From NCBI RefSeq assembly GCF_029213205.1, contig NZ_JARGNH010000006.1:114143-178142 (forward strand): a stretch of 64,000 nucleotides of DNA. Direction: 5' to 3'. Numbering within the stretch: the first letter of the stretch is position 1; each line of letters opens with the position of its first letter. This stretch comes from Pseudooceanicola sp. GTDB lineage: Bacteria > Pseudomonadota > Alphaproteobacteria > Rhodobacterales > Rhodobacteraceae. The position numbers and the translations under genes are program-made. The notes beneath the pieces were generated by a model. The model saw only the letters and a program-made list of their open reading frames with translations, searched no databases and was not told the DNA's origin. This document shows, one piece after another, positions 16,403-25,935 of the stretch.

Positions 16403-17332
16403 TCAGACAAATATCATCGAGCTGAGCCTGCGGCGACCGTTCAGCACAATCGGGTCCTGCGGTTTCAGCGCGTCAAAGATGGTGAACAGCTGCGCCCGGG
16501 CGGCGCCGTCGTTCCAGTCCCGGTCGCGCCGGAACAGATCGAGCAATTCATCGACCGCCGCCGCGACCTCGCCATGGGCGTGCAGCGCCAGGGCCAGGTC
16601 GAACCGGGCCTGAAGGTCATCAGGATTGGCGGCAACCGCAGCGCGCAGGTCATCGACCGGCCCGGCTCCGGCGGCCTGTTTGGCCAGTTCGATCTGGGCA
16701 TGCGCCGCCTCAAGTTCCGGCGCGGTCGAGATTTCGGCCGGGGCGCCGTTCAGGATCGCCTCGGCCTGATCGAGTTGATCCAGCGCCAGATGCGCGCGCA
16801 CCAACCCGCCATAGGCGGCGGCGTTCAGCGGATCCTCTTGCAGGATCGCGGCAAAGGTCTGTGCCGCGTCTGCGGCGGCGCCCTCGCTCAGCATGTCTTC
16901 GGCAGCGGCAACCGCCTCGTCCAGCCCGCCGCTGGCATCGCCGCCTGCCGCCTCGATCGCGCGCTTGATGAAATCGTCAATCTCGCTGGCCGGGACCGCG
17001 CCCTGGAACATGTCCACCGGGCGGCCTTTGACAAAGGCGACGACGGTCGGGATCGATTGCAGCGGCAGCCCCTGCTGGCTCAGCGCCTGGGCCAATCGCT
17101 GGTTGGCATCGACATCGATCTTGGCCATTTTCACGGCGCCCTTGGCCTTGACCACCGCCGCTTCGAGCATCGGGCCGAGCGTTTTGCACGGGCCGCACCA
17201 GGTCGCCCAGAAATCGACGATCACCGGCACCTCGTTCGAGGCGTCGATCACATCGGCCATAAAGGTGGCTTCGCCGACATCCTTGATCAGGTCGGCGGCG
17301 GCGGGGGCTTGGTTCTGACCCAGTTCGAGCAT
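16403..17332 (-). CDS. Thioredoxin-TPR protein (CnoX/YbbN-like)
   Basis: A 309-residue cytoplasmic protein: thioredoxin domain at about 20-130 with the redox motif WCGPCK (about 46-51) and cis-proline segment SIPTVVAF, then a tetratricopeptide-like helical domain from about 140 (DMLSEGAAADAAQTFAAILQEDP; LDQLDQAEAIL; ARFDLALALHAHGEVAAAV). This is the architecture of the chaperone-redoxin CnoX that protects against oxidative unfolding. It keeps both active-site cysteines. It probably forms an operon with the Lon-domain and Trm112 genes. Confidence 0.92.
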   Translation of the reverse strand: MLELGQNQAPAAADLIKDVGEATFMADVIDASNEVPVIVDFWATWCGPCKTLGPMLEAAVVKAKGAVKMAKIDVDANQRLAQALSQQGLPLQSIPTVVAFVKGRPVDMFQGAVPASEIDDFIKRAIEAAGGDASGGLDEAVAAAEDMLSEGAAADAAQTFAAILQEDPLNAAAYGGLVRAHLALDQLDQAEAILNGAPAEISTAPELEAAHAQIELAKQAAGAGPVDDLRAAVAANPDDLQARFDLALALHAHGEVAAAVDELLDLFRRDRDWNDGAARAQLFTIFDALKPQDPIVLNGRRRLSSMIFV

Positions 17333-17502
17333 GGCAATCGTCCTTTTGTCGGTTTGCTCTTATATGGACGCGCCGGACCTGAGTTCCAAGCCCGCAGAAG
17401 GTGGAGAACCGCGTTGAAAATCGGCAAGGCGATGGAAACTTCATGGGTCTGGCTGAACCGCGCGGCGCTGCCGATCCCGGCGCATCACGCGGGCTGGCTG
17501 CG

Positions 17503-18291
17503 TTACAAATCAAACGTCGCGAACACCGGGGCGTGGTCGCTGGGTTTTTCCCAGCCGCGGGCGGCGCGCAGGACGCGGCTGGAATGGGCGGCGTTGGAGA
17601 TGTCGGGGGTGGCCCAGACGTGATCCAACCGGCGGCCCTTGTCGGCGTTGGACCAGTCGGGGCTGCGGTAAGACCACCAGGAATAGAGACTGCCCTCGGG
17701 CAGGTCCTGGCGAGTGATATCGACCCAGCCGCCGGCGTCCTGGGTCTGGGCCAGCTGTTCGACCTCCACCGGGGTATGCGACACCACCTTGAGCAATTGC
17801 TTGTGGTTCCAGACGTCATCTTCGCGCGGGGCGATGTTGAGATCGCCGACGAGGATCGATTTCTCCGGTTTTTCGGCAAAGAACCAGTCGCGCATCTCGG
17901 TCAGGTAGTCGAGTTTTTGCCCGAACTTCTCGTTCTTGCTGCGGTCGGGAATGTCACCCCCGGCGGGGACATAGAAATTGTGGACCGTCACCCCGTTCTC
18001 CAGCCGACCGGCAACGTGGCGGGCATGGCCGAGGGCGGCGAAATCCTGATCGCCCGCGTCCTCCATCGGCAGTTTCGACAGGATCGCGACGCCGTTATAG
18101 CCCTTTTGCCCGCGCGCCACGAAATGGCGATATCCGAGCGCGGCAAAGGCCTCGAACGGCATCTTGTCGACCGGGCTTTTGCATTCCTGCAGGCAGAGCA
18201 CATCGGGCGCCTCTTCGGTCAGCAATTTGGCAACCAGCGCTTCGCGCAGGCGGACCGAGTTGATATTCCAGGTGGCGAGGGTAAAGGGCAT
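17503..18291 (-). CDS. xth: Exodeoxyribonuclease III
   Basis: AP endonuclease and 3'-5' exonuclease of base-excision repair. From the ATG at 18291 it has 262 residues, the normal length; an in-frame ATG at 18351 would add 20 residues of low-complexity sequence. Motifs: TLATWNINSVRLR at the start, LCLQECKS (catalytic Glu), GYNGVAILS, VGDLNIAPREDDVWN (Asp/Asn) and the final SDHAPVFATFDL (catalytic Asp-His). The 170-base gap to the thioredoxin gene holds no recognisable feature. Confidence 0.95.
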   Translation of the reverse strand: MPFTLATWNINSVRLREALVAKLLTEEAPDVLCLQECKSPVDKMPFEAFAALGYRHFVARGQKGYNGVAILSKLPMEDAGDQDFAALGHARHVAGRLENGVTVHNFYVPAGGDIPDRSKNEKFGQKLDYLTEMRDWFFAEKPEKSILVGDLNIAPREDDVWNHKQLLKVVSHTPVEVEQLAQTQDAGGWVDITRQDLPEGSLYSWWSYRSPDWSNADKGRRLDHVWATPDISNAAHSSRVLRAARGWEKPSDHAPVFATFDL

Positions 18292-18486
18292 CGGGCGGCT
18301 CCGGTTGCGAGGGGATGGCGCTTGGGTCGGGTGTCGGGCAGGGTCTGTCAAGCCCCGAGAGGTCGGGGCGGGGCAAGTTAAACCTCGGATTTACCATATT
18401 TGGCGTATATGGAGGGAAAGGATACAAGATCGGGCCGGAGGCGGCACGGTACAGGCGATGAGGGCAGCACGTTGGCGAGGCAGCAG

Positions 18487-19221
18487 ATGATCGTGGCGGA
18501 ATCCATCGGGTTCGCGGCAACCCATACCATTTCCAGCATCCTGGCGGATCTGCCCGGCTATCGGGTGACGCATGGGTCGCAGAATTTCGAAACCGGGGTG
18601 CCGATTGGTGCCGGATCACAGACCCCCGCCGGTTTTGCCGCCAGCATGGTCGCCGCCAAATCCGCCGGTCAGCGGCCGGTGGCGCTGCACACCAATTTCG
18701 ACCCGCGTCAGTTCCTGCCCGCCTGTCAGGCGCAGGGGGTGCAGTACGGGCTTCTGGTGCGCCGCCCCGAGGCGCAGATCGAAAGCTGCTATGCCTGGGC
18801 GCTGACCAAGGTGCTGACCGGCGATGACCAGATGTTGCTGGTGGCGCTGAAGGCCGGGTTGCAGCCGCTGAATGACCTGCGGATCCGGGCCAGCCTGCCG
18901 AACCTTCTCTATGCCTATGCGCTGATCCATGTCTGCCAGTTCAACCTGGCGGCGGTCGAGGCCGGGGCGGCGTTCATGCAGATGGAAACCCTGCTGGCCG
19001 ATGAATCGGCCTTTCGAGCGGCCTTTGCGGTGCCCGACGAGGTGCCGATCGCACATTTTTCCGGCGAGGCGCGGCATCTGGCCTCGCACCGCGCCAAGCC
19101 CGAGCTTGAGGCGGTGGCGGCGCCGGAGCGTGAGGCCATTCGCGCCGCGATGCCGGTGTCGGTGGGGGCGGTGCGGACCTCGGTTGGGCAATTGGCGGCG
19201 CGCCTCGGCTACGTCGCCTGA
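18487..19221 (+). CDS. Unknown protein, possibly sulfotransferase-fold
   Basis: A 244-residue protein starting MIVAESIGFAATHTISSIL. The N-terminal strand-loop-helix and the later LLVRRPEAQIESCYAW loosely resemble the 5'-PSB and 3'-PB segments of PAPS-dependent sulfotransferases, but the loop lacks a clear SGTT signature, so this is weak. The second half is helical. The ATG at 18487 is chosen; the frame is open to 18400 with a basic leader. It converges on and overlaps the RidA gene by 13 bases. A hairpin GCCCCGA/TCGGGGC at 18352-18369 lies upstream. Confidence 0.6.
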   Translation: MIVAESIGFAATHTISSILADLPGYRVTHGSQNFETGVPIGAGSQTPAGFAASMVAAKSAGQRPVALHTNFDPRQFLPACQAQGVQYGLLVRRPEAQIESCYAWALTKVLTGDDQMLLVALKAGLQPLNDLRIRASLPNLLYAYALIHVCQFNLAAVEAGAAFMQMETLLADESAFRAAFAVPDEVPIAHFSGEARHLASHRAKPELEAVAAPEREAIRAAMPVSVGAVRTSVGQLAARLGYVA

Positions 19222-19700
19222 CCGTCCGGGTGCCGTGCCACGGCGCGGATTTCCAGCAGACCGCCGGGCACGATCAATTCCGCCACGCCAATGGCGGTCC
19301 AGGCCGGGTAGGGCGCGATCAGGTAGCGGTCCTTGACCCTGACGAAGGCCTCCATATGGCGTGCCATATCCAGGTGATAGGTGGTGATCTCGACCAGATC
19401 ACACAGATCCGCGCCTGCCGCGCGCAGGATGGCGCGCAGCGCTTCGAAGGCGGTGGCGAATTGGCCCTCAGGATCGCGGACGGCTTGCAGATCCTCCAGC
19501 CCTGACTCCGCACTGGCGGTGGCCGCCTCTGCTCCGCTCAACCCGCTTTGGCGGTTGAAATCGGGGGTGTCGCCGCCGGGGCTGGTGCCGATGATGCCGG
19601 AACAAAAGATCAACCCGTTGGCGATTGTGGCCGGGGCGAAATGCCAGCTGTCATAGACGCCTTGCAGGGCGGGCGGGATGATACGGTCGATCTCGGGCAT
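19209..19700 (-). CDS. RidA/YjgF-family protein
   Basis: A 163-residue member of the RidA superfamily, which hydrolyses reactive enamine/imine intermediates or related compounds. Conserved features: GLIFCSGIIGTSPGG, FATAFEALRAILRAAGADLCDLVEITTYHLDM, a PYPAWTAIGVAELIVPGGLLEIRAVA ending in which the arginine of EIRAVA is the usual substrate-binding residue. It is longer than canonical RidA (about 130), with an insert at about 45-75. It lies 57 bases downstream of mcd on the same strand. Confidence 0.88.
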   Translation of the reverse strand: MPEIDRIIPPALQGVYDSWHFAPATIANGLIFCSGIIGTSPGGDTPDFNRQSGLSGAEAATASAESGLEDLQAVRDPEGQFATAFEALRAILRAAGADLCDLVEITTYHLDMARHMEAFVRVKDRYLIAPYPAWTAIGVAELIVPGGLLEIRAVARHPDGQAT

Positions 19701-19757
19701 GGCGCGGCTCGGCTGGGTTTTGGGGCAGGCGCTTTTGCGCCCGCCCCGATCCGATCC

Positions 19758-21446
19758 TCAGCTCAGCAAACGCCGGGCGATGACCTGGGCCTGAATCTCG
19801 GCGGCGCCCTCAAAGATATTCAGGATCCGCGCATCGCAGAGCACCCGTGACACCGTATATTCCAGGGCAAAGCCGTTGCCGCCGTGGATTTGCAATGCGT
19901 TGTCGGCACAGGCCCAGGCGATGCGGGCGCCCAGCAGTTTCGCCATCCCGGCCTCAAGATCGCAGCGCCGGTCATGGTCTTTTTCATAGGCGGCGAAATA
20001 GGTGAGCTGCCGGGCGACCATGATCTCGACCGCCATCATCGCCAGCTTGCCCGACACCCGCGGGAAATTCACCAGCGCCTTGCCGAATGCCTTGCGGTCC
20101 AGCGCATAACGCATCCCGAGGTCGAGCGCGCATTGTGCCACGCCGATGGCGCGGGCGGCCGTCTGGATGCGGGCGCTTTCAAAGGTCTGCATCAGCTGGC
20201 GAAAGCCTTGGCCTTCGACCCCGCCGAGCAGGTTTTCGCCCTTGACGTGAAAGCCGTCAAAGCCAAGCTCGTATTCCTTCATGCCGCGATAGCCGAGCAC
20301 CTCGATTTCGCCGCCGGTCATGCCTTCGGTCGGGAACGGGTCGGCGTCGGTGCCGGGGATCTTTTCGGCCAGGAACATCGACAGGCCGGTGTGGTCGGTG
20401 GTGTTCGGATCGGTGCGCGCCATCACCGTCATCACATGGGTGCGGGCGGCGTGGGTGATCCAGGTCTTGTTGCCGGTGATCGCGTAATCGCCGGACTCGC
20501 CCTTGACTGCGCGGGTGCGCAGCGCGGCGAGGTCAGAGCCGGTGTTGGGCTCGGTGAAAACCGCCGTCGGCAGGATTTCCCCGCTGGCGATCTTCGGTAG
20601 CCAATGGGATTTCTGTTCGTCGGTGCCGCCGCAGAGGATCAGTTCTGCCGCGATCTCGGAGCGGGTGGCGAGTGAACCAACGCCGATATAGCCGCGCGAC
20701 AGTTCCTCGGACACCACCACCATCGACGCCTTGGACAGGCCAAATCCGCCGAGGTTTTCCGGGATTGTCAGGCCAAAGACGCCCATTTCCGACAATTCCT
20801 CGATGATTTCCATCGGGATCAATTCGTCCTTGAGGTGCCAGTCGTGGGCAAAGGGTTCGACCTTGTCGACCGCATAGCGGCGGAACTGCTCGCGGATCAT
20901 CTCAAGCTCGTCATCCAGGCCGGAGGCGCCGAACATCGTGGTCCCTTGCTGTTCAACCATCAGCTCGGCAAGGCGCGTCCGGGCGGCCTGGGTGTTGCCG
21001 CCCTGGGTCAGGGCCATCACCGCATCCGACATCAGGCCGCGCTGGTCGTCCTGGGTCAGGCCAAGGTCCTGCAGGCGGACAATTTCGTTTTGCGACATCT
21101 GGATGCCGCCGTAAATCTGCCAGAGGTATTCGCCAAAGGCGATTTGCTGCAGCAGCTGTTCAAGCTCGCCAAATGTGTCGGCCGCGGACATCCGTTCGGC
21201 CCATTTCTGCATCTGGCGCAGCGCCTCGACATAGGTTGCCAGCCAGGCCAGCCCATGGGTCGCGGTCTGTTCGGCCTCGACGGCGGCGGCGCTGACCCGG
21301 CCGTCCTTGCCAAGCAGGTCCTTCTGGCGCGTTACAGCCATTTCCAGGATCGCCTCGACCGGGCCGAGGGCGGCGGCGGTGAGTGCCAGAAGATCAGGGA
21401 GGATCGGGGTCTCCGGGTTCGTCATATCCTGTCCGTCATGCGCCAT
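19758..21446 (-). CDS. mcd: (2S)-methylsuccinyl-CoA dehydrogenase, long acyl-CoA dehydrogenase
   Basis: FAD-dependent oxidation of (2S)-methylsuccinyl-CoA to mesaconyl-CoA in the ethylmalonyl-CoA pathway. At 562 residues it is much longer than ordinary acyl-CoA dehydrogenases (about 380) because of a helical N-terminal domain of about 150 residues, a hallmark of Mcd. The catalytic part has PENLGGFGLSK, TEPNTGSDLAALRTRA, KTWITHAART, RKAFGKALVNF, LQIHGGNGFALEY and the base glutamate in NIFEGAAEIQ. The ATG at 21446 or 21425 may start it. Other pathway genes are not in the window. Not all acyl-CoA dehydrogenases with this extension are proven Mcd. Confidence 0.82.
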   Translation of the reverse strand: MAHDGQDMTNPETPILPDLLALTAAALGPVEAILEMAVTRQKDLLGKDGRVSAAAVEAEQTATHGLAWLATYVEALRQMQKWAERMSAADTFGELEQLLQQIAFGEYLWQIYGGIQMSQNEIVRLQDLGLTQDDQRGLMSDAVMALTQGGNTQAARTRLAELMVEQQGTTMFGASGLDDELEMIREQFRRYAVDKVEPFAHDWHLKDELIPMEIIEELSEMGVFGLTIPENLGGFGLSKASMVVVSEELSRGYIGVGSLATRSEIAAELILCGGTDEQKSHWLPKIASGEILPTAVFTEPNTGSDLAALRTRAVKGESGDYAITGNKTWITHAARTHVMTVMARTDPNTTDHTGLSMFLAEKIPGTDADPFPTEGMTGGEIEVLGYRGMKEYELGFDGFHVKGENLLGGVEGQGFRQLMQTFESARIQTAARAIGVAQCALDLGMRYALDRKAFGKALVNFPRVSGKLAMMAVEIMVARQLTYFAAYEKDHDRRCDLEAGMAKLLGARIAWACADNALQIHGGNGFALEYTVSRVLCDARILNIFEGAAEIQAQVIARRLLS

Positions 21447-21604
21447 GAATCATACCTTTCGTTGTCCGGTTCCGCTTAGCCATTTTGCAGGCGCAGCACA
21501 ACATTGACGCCTGTTTAACGCCTGTGTGTCGATGAGTCTGGTTCTATTGTTGGGCGCGGGTTTTTCCAGTGGCGGATGGTCGCGGCAACGCGTATTTCGC
21601 CGAC

Positions 21605-22372
21605 ATGGATGCCATTTTTTCGCTGATGTCACCGCAGGTCTTTGTGATCTGCATGCTGGTCGCCGCCTTTGCCGGGATGATCAAGGGCTTGGTTGGCTTT
21701 GCCATGCCGATGATCCTGGTCTCGGTGCTGGGGTCAATTGTCGGGCCGGAACTGGCACTGGCCGGGCTGATCCTGCCGACGGTGCTGACCAATGGCTGGC
21801 AAGCGTTGCGCCAGGGTTGGGCGGCGGCCTGGGACAGCGTGAAACGGTTCCGGCTGTTCCTTGTGGTTGGTTTTGTGGCGCTGATGATTTCGGCGCAGCT
21901 GGTGCGGGTGATGCCGGAGCGGCTGATGCTGATGCTGATCGGGGTGCCGATCACCGGCTTTGCCGCGCTGCAGGTGGCGGGCGTGGCGCTGCGCCTGCCG
22001 GGCGCTTCGCGGCGGATCGAGGTGATTGTGGCCGCATTCGGCGGCTTCATCGGCGGGTTTTCCGGGGTCTGGGGACCGCCGACGGTGGCCTATCTGAACG
22101 CGCTGGACACGCCCAAGAACGAACACGTACGCATCCAAGGGGTAATTTACGGGCTGGGCGCGCTGGCCCTTCTGGGCGCGCATGTGGCCTCTGGCGTGGT
22201 GCGTCAGGACACCTTGCCGTTCTCGGTGGCGCTGCTGGTGCCGGCCCTCGGCGGGATGTGGGTCGGGCTGAAACTGCACGACCGGGCCGATCAGGCGACA
22301 TTTCGCAAGGCCACCGCGCTGGTGCTGCTCATTGCCGGGCTGAACCTGATCCGACGTGGGGTTTTCGGTTGA
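21605..22372 (+). CDS. TauE/SafE-family sulfite/organosulfonate exporter-like permease
   Basis: Integral membrane protein of 255 residues with about eight helices. It has the paired family repeats: FAGMIKGLVGFAMPMILVSVLGSIVG near the N-terminus and FGGFIGGFSGVWGPPTVAYLNAL at about 150. The start ATG at 21605 (MDAIFSLMSPQVF) is preferred; an in-frame GTG at 21569 would add 12 residues. The 158-base gap from mcd is a divergent promoter region. Substrate cannot be inferred from sequence. Confidence 0.85.
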   Translation: MDAIFSLMSPQVFVICMLVAAFAGMIKGLVGFAMPMILVSVLGSIVGPELALAGLILPTVLTNGWQALRQGWAAAWDSVKRFRLFLVVGFVALMISAQLVRVMPERLMLMLIGVPITGFAALQVAGVALRLPGASRRIEVIVAAFGGFIGGFSGVWGPPTVAYLNALDTPKNEHVRIQGVIYGLGALALLGAHVASGVVRQDTLPFSVALLVPALGGMWVGLKLHDRADQATFRKATALVLLIAGLNLIRRGVFG

Positions 22373-22473
22373 GCTGACGCGGCGGTCGAGCCCGGAATGA
22401 AGGCCGGGCAAAACAGGCGCTGTTGCGGCCGTCCGGGGGGCTGGAAGAGGGCGGGCACCGCCCCCGGTCGCAA

Positions 22474-23061
22474 TCAGCTCAGCAGCGCCGGGCCTTTGCA
22501 CATCTTGGTTGAGATCAGGCTCTGGTCGGCGGGCACCACGGTGAAATCATGGCTCAGCAGGATTCCCCCCTCGACCTCGATGGCCAGGTTCCACCGACCC
22601 GGCTGCATCTCATAGGTTTCGTCGAAATCGAACTGGGTCATGCTGGTGAAATCGCTTTCCAGCGTGATCGCATAGGTTTCGCGGCTGACCGGCGGGGTGC
22701 CAAACGGCGGGTGGGTGATCACCACCCGGGCCATCCGGGTCGCTTCGCCCGGGGCCAGCCGGAACCGCATGCCAAAGCCGAGGCCAAGCTCGGCGGGCAC
22801 CACATCGGTGTGGAAATCCACCGGCGGGTTGCCCGACACCAGATCGATAAAGCCGCGCTCGGTGTCCGGCGCCTCGATCCGTCCGACCGGTTCGTCGGGG
22901 CAGAACACCCCGAAATCTTCCAGGATTACTGGCGGTAAAACGTAATTGCCGGATTGGGCAAGGGCAGGGCTGGCTCGCATGGCCAGAACCAGCAGGCCAT
23001 GCAGAGGCAGCCGCAGCCGCCGGTTGGTCCGAAAGTTCAATGGATTTTCCTGCACGAACAC
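22474..23061 (-). CDS. DUF3859-like exported protein
   Basis: A 195-residue protein with a basic, hydrophobic N-terminus (RRLRLPLHGLLVLAMRASPALAQS) that looks like a signal peptide cut near residue 36. The mature part (VLPPVILEDFGVFC; VPAELGLGFGMRFRLAPGEA; ITHPPFGTPP; YEMQPGRWNLAIE) is beta-rich and resembles DUF3859, of unknown function. A GC-rich hairpin (GGGCGG/CCGCCC near 22450-22466) lies just beyond its stop. It is separated from pckA by 231 bases. Confidence 0.75.
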   Translation of the reverse strand: MFVQENPLNFRTNRRLRLPLHGLLVLAMRASPALAQSGNYVLPPVILEDFGVFCPDEPVGRIEAPDTERGFIDLVSGNPPVDFHTDVVPAELGLGFGMRFRLAPGEATRMARVVITHPPFGTPPVSRETYAITLESDFTSMTQFDFDETYEMQPGRWNLAIEVEGGILLSHDFTVVPADQSLISTKMCKGPALLS

Positions 23062-23199
23062 CTGCGCCCTGCCTCAGCGGAGGGGGCATCCCGCCGCATG
23101 GGCCAGCTTAACCACCTAGATCGGCTCTGCAAGGCGGTCAGGGTGTCTGGCGCACAGGGGCCGGACAAAATCCTGTGTGAGGTGAAAATCCAACCGATG

Positions 23200-23219
23200 C
23201 CGGGCAAGCGATTGCCCGG
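23200..23219 (-). terminator. Hairpin downstream of pckA
   Basis: CCGGGCAA / TTGCCCGG pair with a four-base loop, about 75 bases past the pckA stop, without a clear T-run on the minus strand. It is probably a 3' end or a rho-dependent structure. The rest of 23062-23292 shows no gene. Confidence 0.4.
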
Positions 23220-23292
23220 GCTTGCACACGATCAGGTCGGAGAAGGGGCCGACGCGCCGACCCGGATGGGTCAGCGCGGTGGCCGGGGCCGG

Positions 23293-24891
<1,599 letters not shown>

Positions 24892-25233
24892 CGTGCAATG
24901 CTCCTCTGTCCGCGTCGGGCGGCTGTGTTCAATTACCCGGGGGGGCTGGACTGGCAGCCTCCGCCTCCCGGTGGGCGGCTCTTAACATGGGGGTGAGCAA
25001 TTGTAACAGGAGCGTTTGACGCAGTTAGCGCAACCACGTCAGGTTTAACGCAAACACCCGCCGATGCGCTGCGCTGCAGCACGGGAATTAAGGCCGTTCT
25101 AAGACATTTTCGCCACAAGTGACCCAGCTTGACTGGGCTGATTCGCAGTTGGGGATTGATTGCAAAGGGTAAATGTGTGGATAGTCAGAAAAAATAGCAA
25201 ATAAACATCGAGCAGCACGAAGGAAATCGGGAC
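24892..25233. promoter_or_regulatory. Divergent control region between pckA and chvI, with repeated octamer-like boxes
   Basis: No gene lies in these 342 bases. Three related boxes read TTTGACGCAG (25015-25024), GTTAGCGCAACC (25024-25035) and TTTAACGCAAAC (25044-25055); the last two share 9 of 12 bases and are spaced by exactly 20 bases, about two helical turns. They lie about 125-165 bases upstream of pckA. A possible chvI promoter is TTGATT near 25156 with GATAGT 18 bases on. A carbon-control regulator such as the LacI-type CceR of Rhodobacter is a candidate, by inference only. Confidence 0.4.
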
Positions 25234-25935
25234 ATGTCAAAGATCGCCCTTGTGGACGATGACAGGAATATTCTGACGTCGGTTGCGATGACGCTCGAGG
25301 CCGAAGGCTTCGATGTCGAAACCTATCACGACGGACAGGCCGCGCTGGACGCGTTCAACAAGAAACTGCCGGATATGGCGGTTCTGGATATCAAGATGCC
25401 GCGCATGGACGGCATGGACCTGCTGCAACGGCTGCGGCAGAAAACTTCGATGCCGGTCATTTTCCTGACCTCCAAGGATGATGAGATCGACGAGGTTCTG
25501 GGCCTGCGCATGGGCGCCGACGATTATGTGAAAAAGCCGTTCAGCCAGCGTTTGCTGGTGGAACGCATCCGGGCGCTGCTGCGCCGTCAGGACGCGGTGG
25601 CCGGTGATATCGTTGGCGACACCGAAGAAACCAAGGTGATGGAACGGGGCGAGTTGCGGATGGATCCGCTGCGCCATTCCGTCGCCTGGAAGGGCAAGGA
25701 CGTGTCGCTGACCGTCACCGAATTCCTGTTGTTGCAAGCGCTGGCGCAGCGTCCGGGCTTTGTCAAAAGCCGGGATCAGCTGATGGACGTGGCCTATGAC
25801 GATCAGGTCTATGTGGATGACCGGACCATCGACAGCCACATCAAGCGCCTGCGTAAAAAGATGCGGACCGTCGATTCCGAATTCTCAGCGATTGAGACGC
25901 TCTACGGTATCGGCTACAGATACAACGAAGAGTAA
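25234..25935 (+). CDS. chvI: Response regulator ChvI
   Basis: OmpR-family regulator of 233 residues: receiver domain 1-120 with phospho-acceptor D52 ([11 protein letters not shown]), acidic pair near the start (DDDRN), T/S in FLTSKDD and lysine in VKKPF; winged helix 135-230 ([30 protein letters not shown]). It pairs with ChvG and controls envelope, acid-response and carbon genes in alphaproteobacteria. The chvG start overlaps its stop (TAATG). Confidence 0.95.
   Translation: MSKIALVDDDRNILTSVAMTLEAEGFDVETYHDGQAALDAFNKKLPDMAVLDIKMPRMDGMDLLQRLRQKTSMPVIFLTSKDDEIDEVLGLRMGADDYVKKPFSQRLLVERIRALLRRQDAVAGDIVGDTEETKVMERGELRMDPLRHSVAWKGKDVSLTVTEFLLLQALAQRPGFVKSRDQLMDVAYDDQVYVDDRTIDSHIKRLRKKMRTVDSEFSAIETLYGIGYRYNEE

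Noticed and set aside
17333..17502. A possible small gene between the thioredoxin and exonuclease genes
   Set aside because: The plus-strand frame (KIGKAMETSWVWLNRAALP) is open only by continuation into the antisense of xth and has no family match.
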